This document shows positions 62,558 to 64,000 of a stretch of DNA of 64,000 nucleotides, in pieces. Numbering within the stretch: position 1 is the first letter of the stretch; each line of letters begins with the position of its first letter. Under the pieces are notes generated by a model. It did not search any database. It worked only from the letters and a program-made list of their open reading frames with translations, and was not told where the DNA came from. Location: NCBI GenBank assembly GCA_030267065.1, contig JAJDJF010000002.1, positions 1 through 64,000 of the forward strand. Reading direction: 5' to 3'. Made by a program: the position numbers and the translations under genes. The DNA comes from Desulfovibrio sp. OttesenSCG-928-C06. GTDB taxonomy: Bacteria; Desulfobacterota; Desulfovibrionia; Desulfovibrionales; Desulfovibrionaceae.

Positions 62558-64000
62558 ATGCTGTCGCAAGCGGCCATTTACGCCCTCACGCCGCAGGGCG
62601 CGGCGCTGGCCTTAAAGGTTGCGGCCGCTATTGAACAATCCGGCTCATACAGCCAGCCCAGCTTGAGAATATTTCTCTCCAGCGGGCTGGCTCAATTTAT
62701 TACCGACCAGCCGGGCATTCTATCAGCAAGCAGCACCGACACTGAAGATGCTATTACAGGCAACTGCGTTCCAGCGCCAGACACGCAGGCTGCATTCCAG
62801 CAAGCTGTGGATACCACGCCTCAGCCTGCGCCGCTGTCTTCTTCCCCTGTATTCTTTGAACGCATCAGCGAACAGCTGGCCGCGAACTTTAACCGCTTTT
62901 CCTGCCATATCCTGATTTGCGCCTCGGGCATTGCCCTGCGCTCACTGGCTCCGTTGCTGGCAAGCAAAGACAAGGACCCGGCGGTGCTATTGCTGGATCA
63001 ACGGGGAAATTTCGTAATCAGCCTGCTTTCCGGGCATCTTGGCGGCGCAAACCGGGCCGCGCGGGAACTGGCGGGAATTATCGGCGCGACCCCGGTCATC
63101 ACCACCGCAACGGACTGCGAGGACTTGCCTGCTCTGGATGAGCTGGCCGCGCAAAAAAATCTGCGTATCGAGAACCTGTCCGCAGTGCGCGCCGTGAACT
63201 CCGCCTTGCTGCGTGGCGAAAAGCCGTGGCTTCTGGACTGTGAAAACAGGCTTGGGTTGCTTGGCTCGGAGCATGAAAAGTTTTTCAGGCTTTGGGATAC
63301 TCAGACTGCCGACACGGTTATTGGAGAAAATTCACCAAAAAATGAACATTTGTGGGATATCTTGCCGGAACCAGCATCTTTTTTGGAAAAAATAAGAAAT
63401 TCAGGCCAAACTGCCGTTTTGGTCGATCCGCCCGAAATTTTTTCTTCAGCCATTCAATCCGATCAGCCTGAGATTTTTTCTTCGCCGGACGCTGAGCGGC
63501 CATGTCTGATTCTGCGCTCCAAAAAAATCTGGATGGGACTTGGCTGCAAGCGCGGCGTAACTCCGGAGGCAATGGAACAATTCGTGTCCGGAATTCTGGC
63601 TGAAAACAGCCTGAGCTGGAGCGAAATTGCCGGTATAGCCAGCATTGACATCAAGAGCGACGAAGCCGCCATTCTGGAACTGGCCCGCCGCCAGCGTCTG
63701 CCGCTGCGCTTTTTTAAAGCAGAAGAACTGGACGCGGTTCCCGTGCCGGGCCTTTCGGAAAGGGTCAGGCAGGCCACCGGAACCGCCAGCGTTTGCGAAG
63801 CCGCCGCCCTGCTCGCAGCGGGCTTCACGGACTGCGGCCCGGATGATACTCCGGACAGCAATGTGGATAGCGAGCAGCATGACAGAATTGCCAGCAGCCC
63901 GGATTACTATATGGGGAGCGATGAATCAGGCAGCCAAAGCGCCCGGGCAGCCGCTGACAGCCAGCCTGAAAAAAACGGAACACTCAGCAGGTCAGAAGGT
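62558..64000 (+). CDS. cbiG: Cobalt-precorrin-5A hydrolase, cut by window end
   Basis: A frame that starts at the ATG at 62558 (one base after the hemL stop) and stays open for 481 codons to the window edge. The central domain has SLLSGHLGGANRAARELA, then PVITTATD, and the C-terminal domain has KIWMGLGCKRGVTPEAMEQF and ATGTASVCEAAALLAAG, all CbiG signatures. CbiG opens the lactone ring and releases acetaldehyde in the anaerobic cobalamin pathway. The protein is already longer than the usual 330-360 residues. A Gln/Thr/Pro-rich insertion splits the N-terminal domain (about 60-100), and an acidic Ser/Asp-rich stretch follows the CEAAALLA motif (about 430-481), where the usual protein would end soon. 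A fusion to another enzyme (for example CobJ/CbiH) beyond the edge is possible. Confidence 0.88.
   Translation, partial: MLSQAAIYALTPQGAALALKVAAAIEQSGSYSQPSLRIFLSSGLAQFITDQPGILSASSTDTEDAITGNCVPAPDTQAAFQQAVDTTPQPAPLSSSPVFFERISEQLAANFNRFSCHILICASGIALRSLAPLLASKDKDPAVLLLDQRGNFVISLLSGHLGGANRAARELAGIIGATPVITTATDCEDLPALDELAAQKNLRIENLSAVRAVNSALLRGEKPWLLDCENRLGLLGSEHEKFFRLWDTQTADTVIGENSPKNEHLWDILPEPASFLEKIRNSGQTAVLVDPPEIFSSAIQSDQPEIFSSPDAERPCLILRSKKIWMGLGCKRGVTPEAMEQFVSGILAENSLSWSEIAGIASIDIKSDEAAILELARRQRLPLRFFKAEELDAVPVPGLSERVRQATGTASVCEAAALLAAGFTDCGPDDTPDSNVDSEQHDRIASSPDYYMGSDESGSQSARAAADSQPEKNGTLSRSEG

Noticed and set aside
1-64000. Phage, transposon, integron or CRISPR signatures
   Set aside because: No transposase, integrase, phage structural gene, att-like duplication or regularly spaced repeats were seen.

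Overview
The window is a chromosomal segment from a moderately GC-rich, gene-dense, Gram-negative bacterium, most likely a sulfate-reducing member of the Desulfovibrionales. Pointers are a fused CobA-HemD protein, an AhbA/AhbB-type siroheme decarboxylase subunit next to hemL (the siroheme route to heme), the zapB-like/zapA/6S RNA/rny order, SelB without its partners, CbiG (anaerobic cobalamin branch), and many Desulfovibrio-style proteins with long Ser/Asp/Ala-rich linkers. No phage, transposase, integrase, CRISPR array or tRNA was seen. The family placement is inference from gene content.

Layout. 1-5.6 kb (minus): glgB (cut by the window edge), glgA, a Zn-ribbon Nudix hydrolase and a very large GT-C-type membrane glycosyltransferase with disordered ends. 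5.8-18.4 kb: MATE exporter, RluA-family pseudouridine synthase, glmU, zapB-like, zapA, a convincing 6S RNA gene, rny, an unknown lipoprotein, then a minus block of rlmN, an EamA transporter, a YtqB-like methyltransferase and an unknown protein. 18.6-26.4 kb: cobA-hemD, valS, then a BPL_N-domain protein paired with a DUF616-type glycosyltransferase. 26.4-35.5 kb (minus): a BMP-type nucleoside ABC transporter, gpt, ppiD, and an NtrC-like sigma-54 activator whose receiver domain has lost its phosphorylation residues.

36.1-41.0 kb holds the most unusual locus: proV-proW-(carnitine acyltransferase)-proX, a quaternary-amine ABC importer with an enzyme of the eukaryotic-type choline/carnitine acyltransferase family between permease and binding-protein genes. 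The catalytic His and the Arg that distinguishes carnitine from choline enzymes are both present, so import of carnitine (or a related betaine) coupled to its acylation is the natural hypothesis.

41.2-49.9 kb: a CobD-like aminotransferase, two unknown proteins, rpmB, the yceD-rpmF-plsX-fabH lipid/ribosome operon followed by a WbpP-like epimerase instead of fabG, and greA. 50.5-56.7 kb: two Hsp20 genes behind nested inverted repeats, an RRM protein with a long 3' region, a glycine-zipper lipoprotein, three consecutive DMT transporters (RarD, RarD, EamA) and a nitroreductase. 56.8-64.0 kb: selB, yjbQ, gpsA, then ahbB-hemL-cbiG (tetrapyrrole and cobalamin), with cbiG running off the end of the window.
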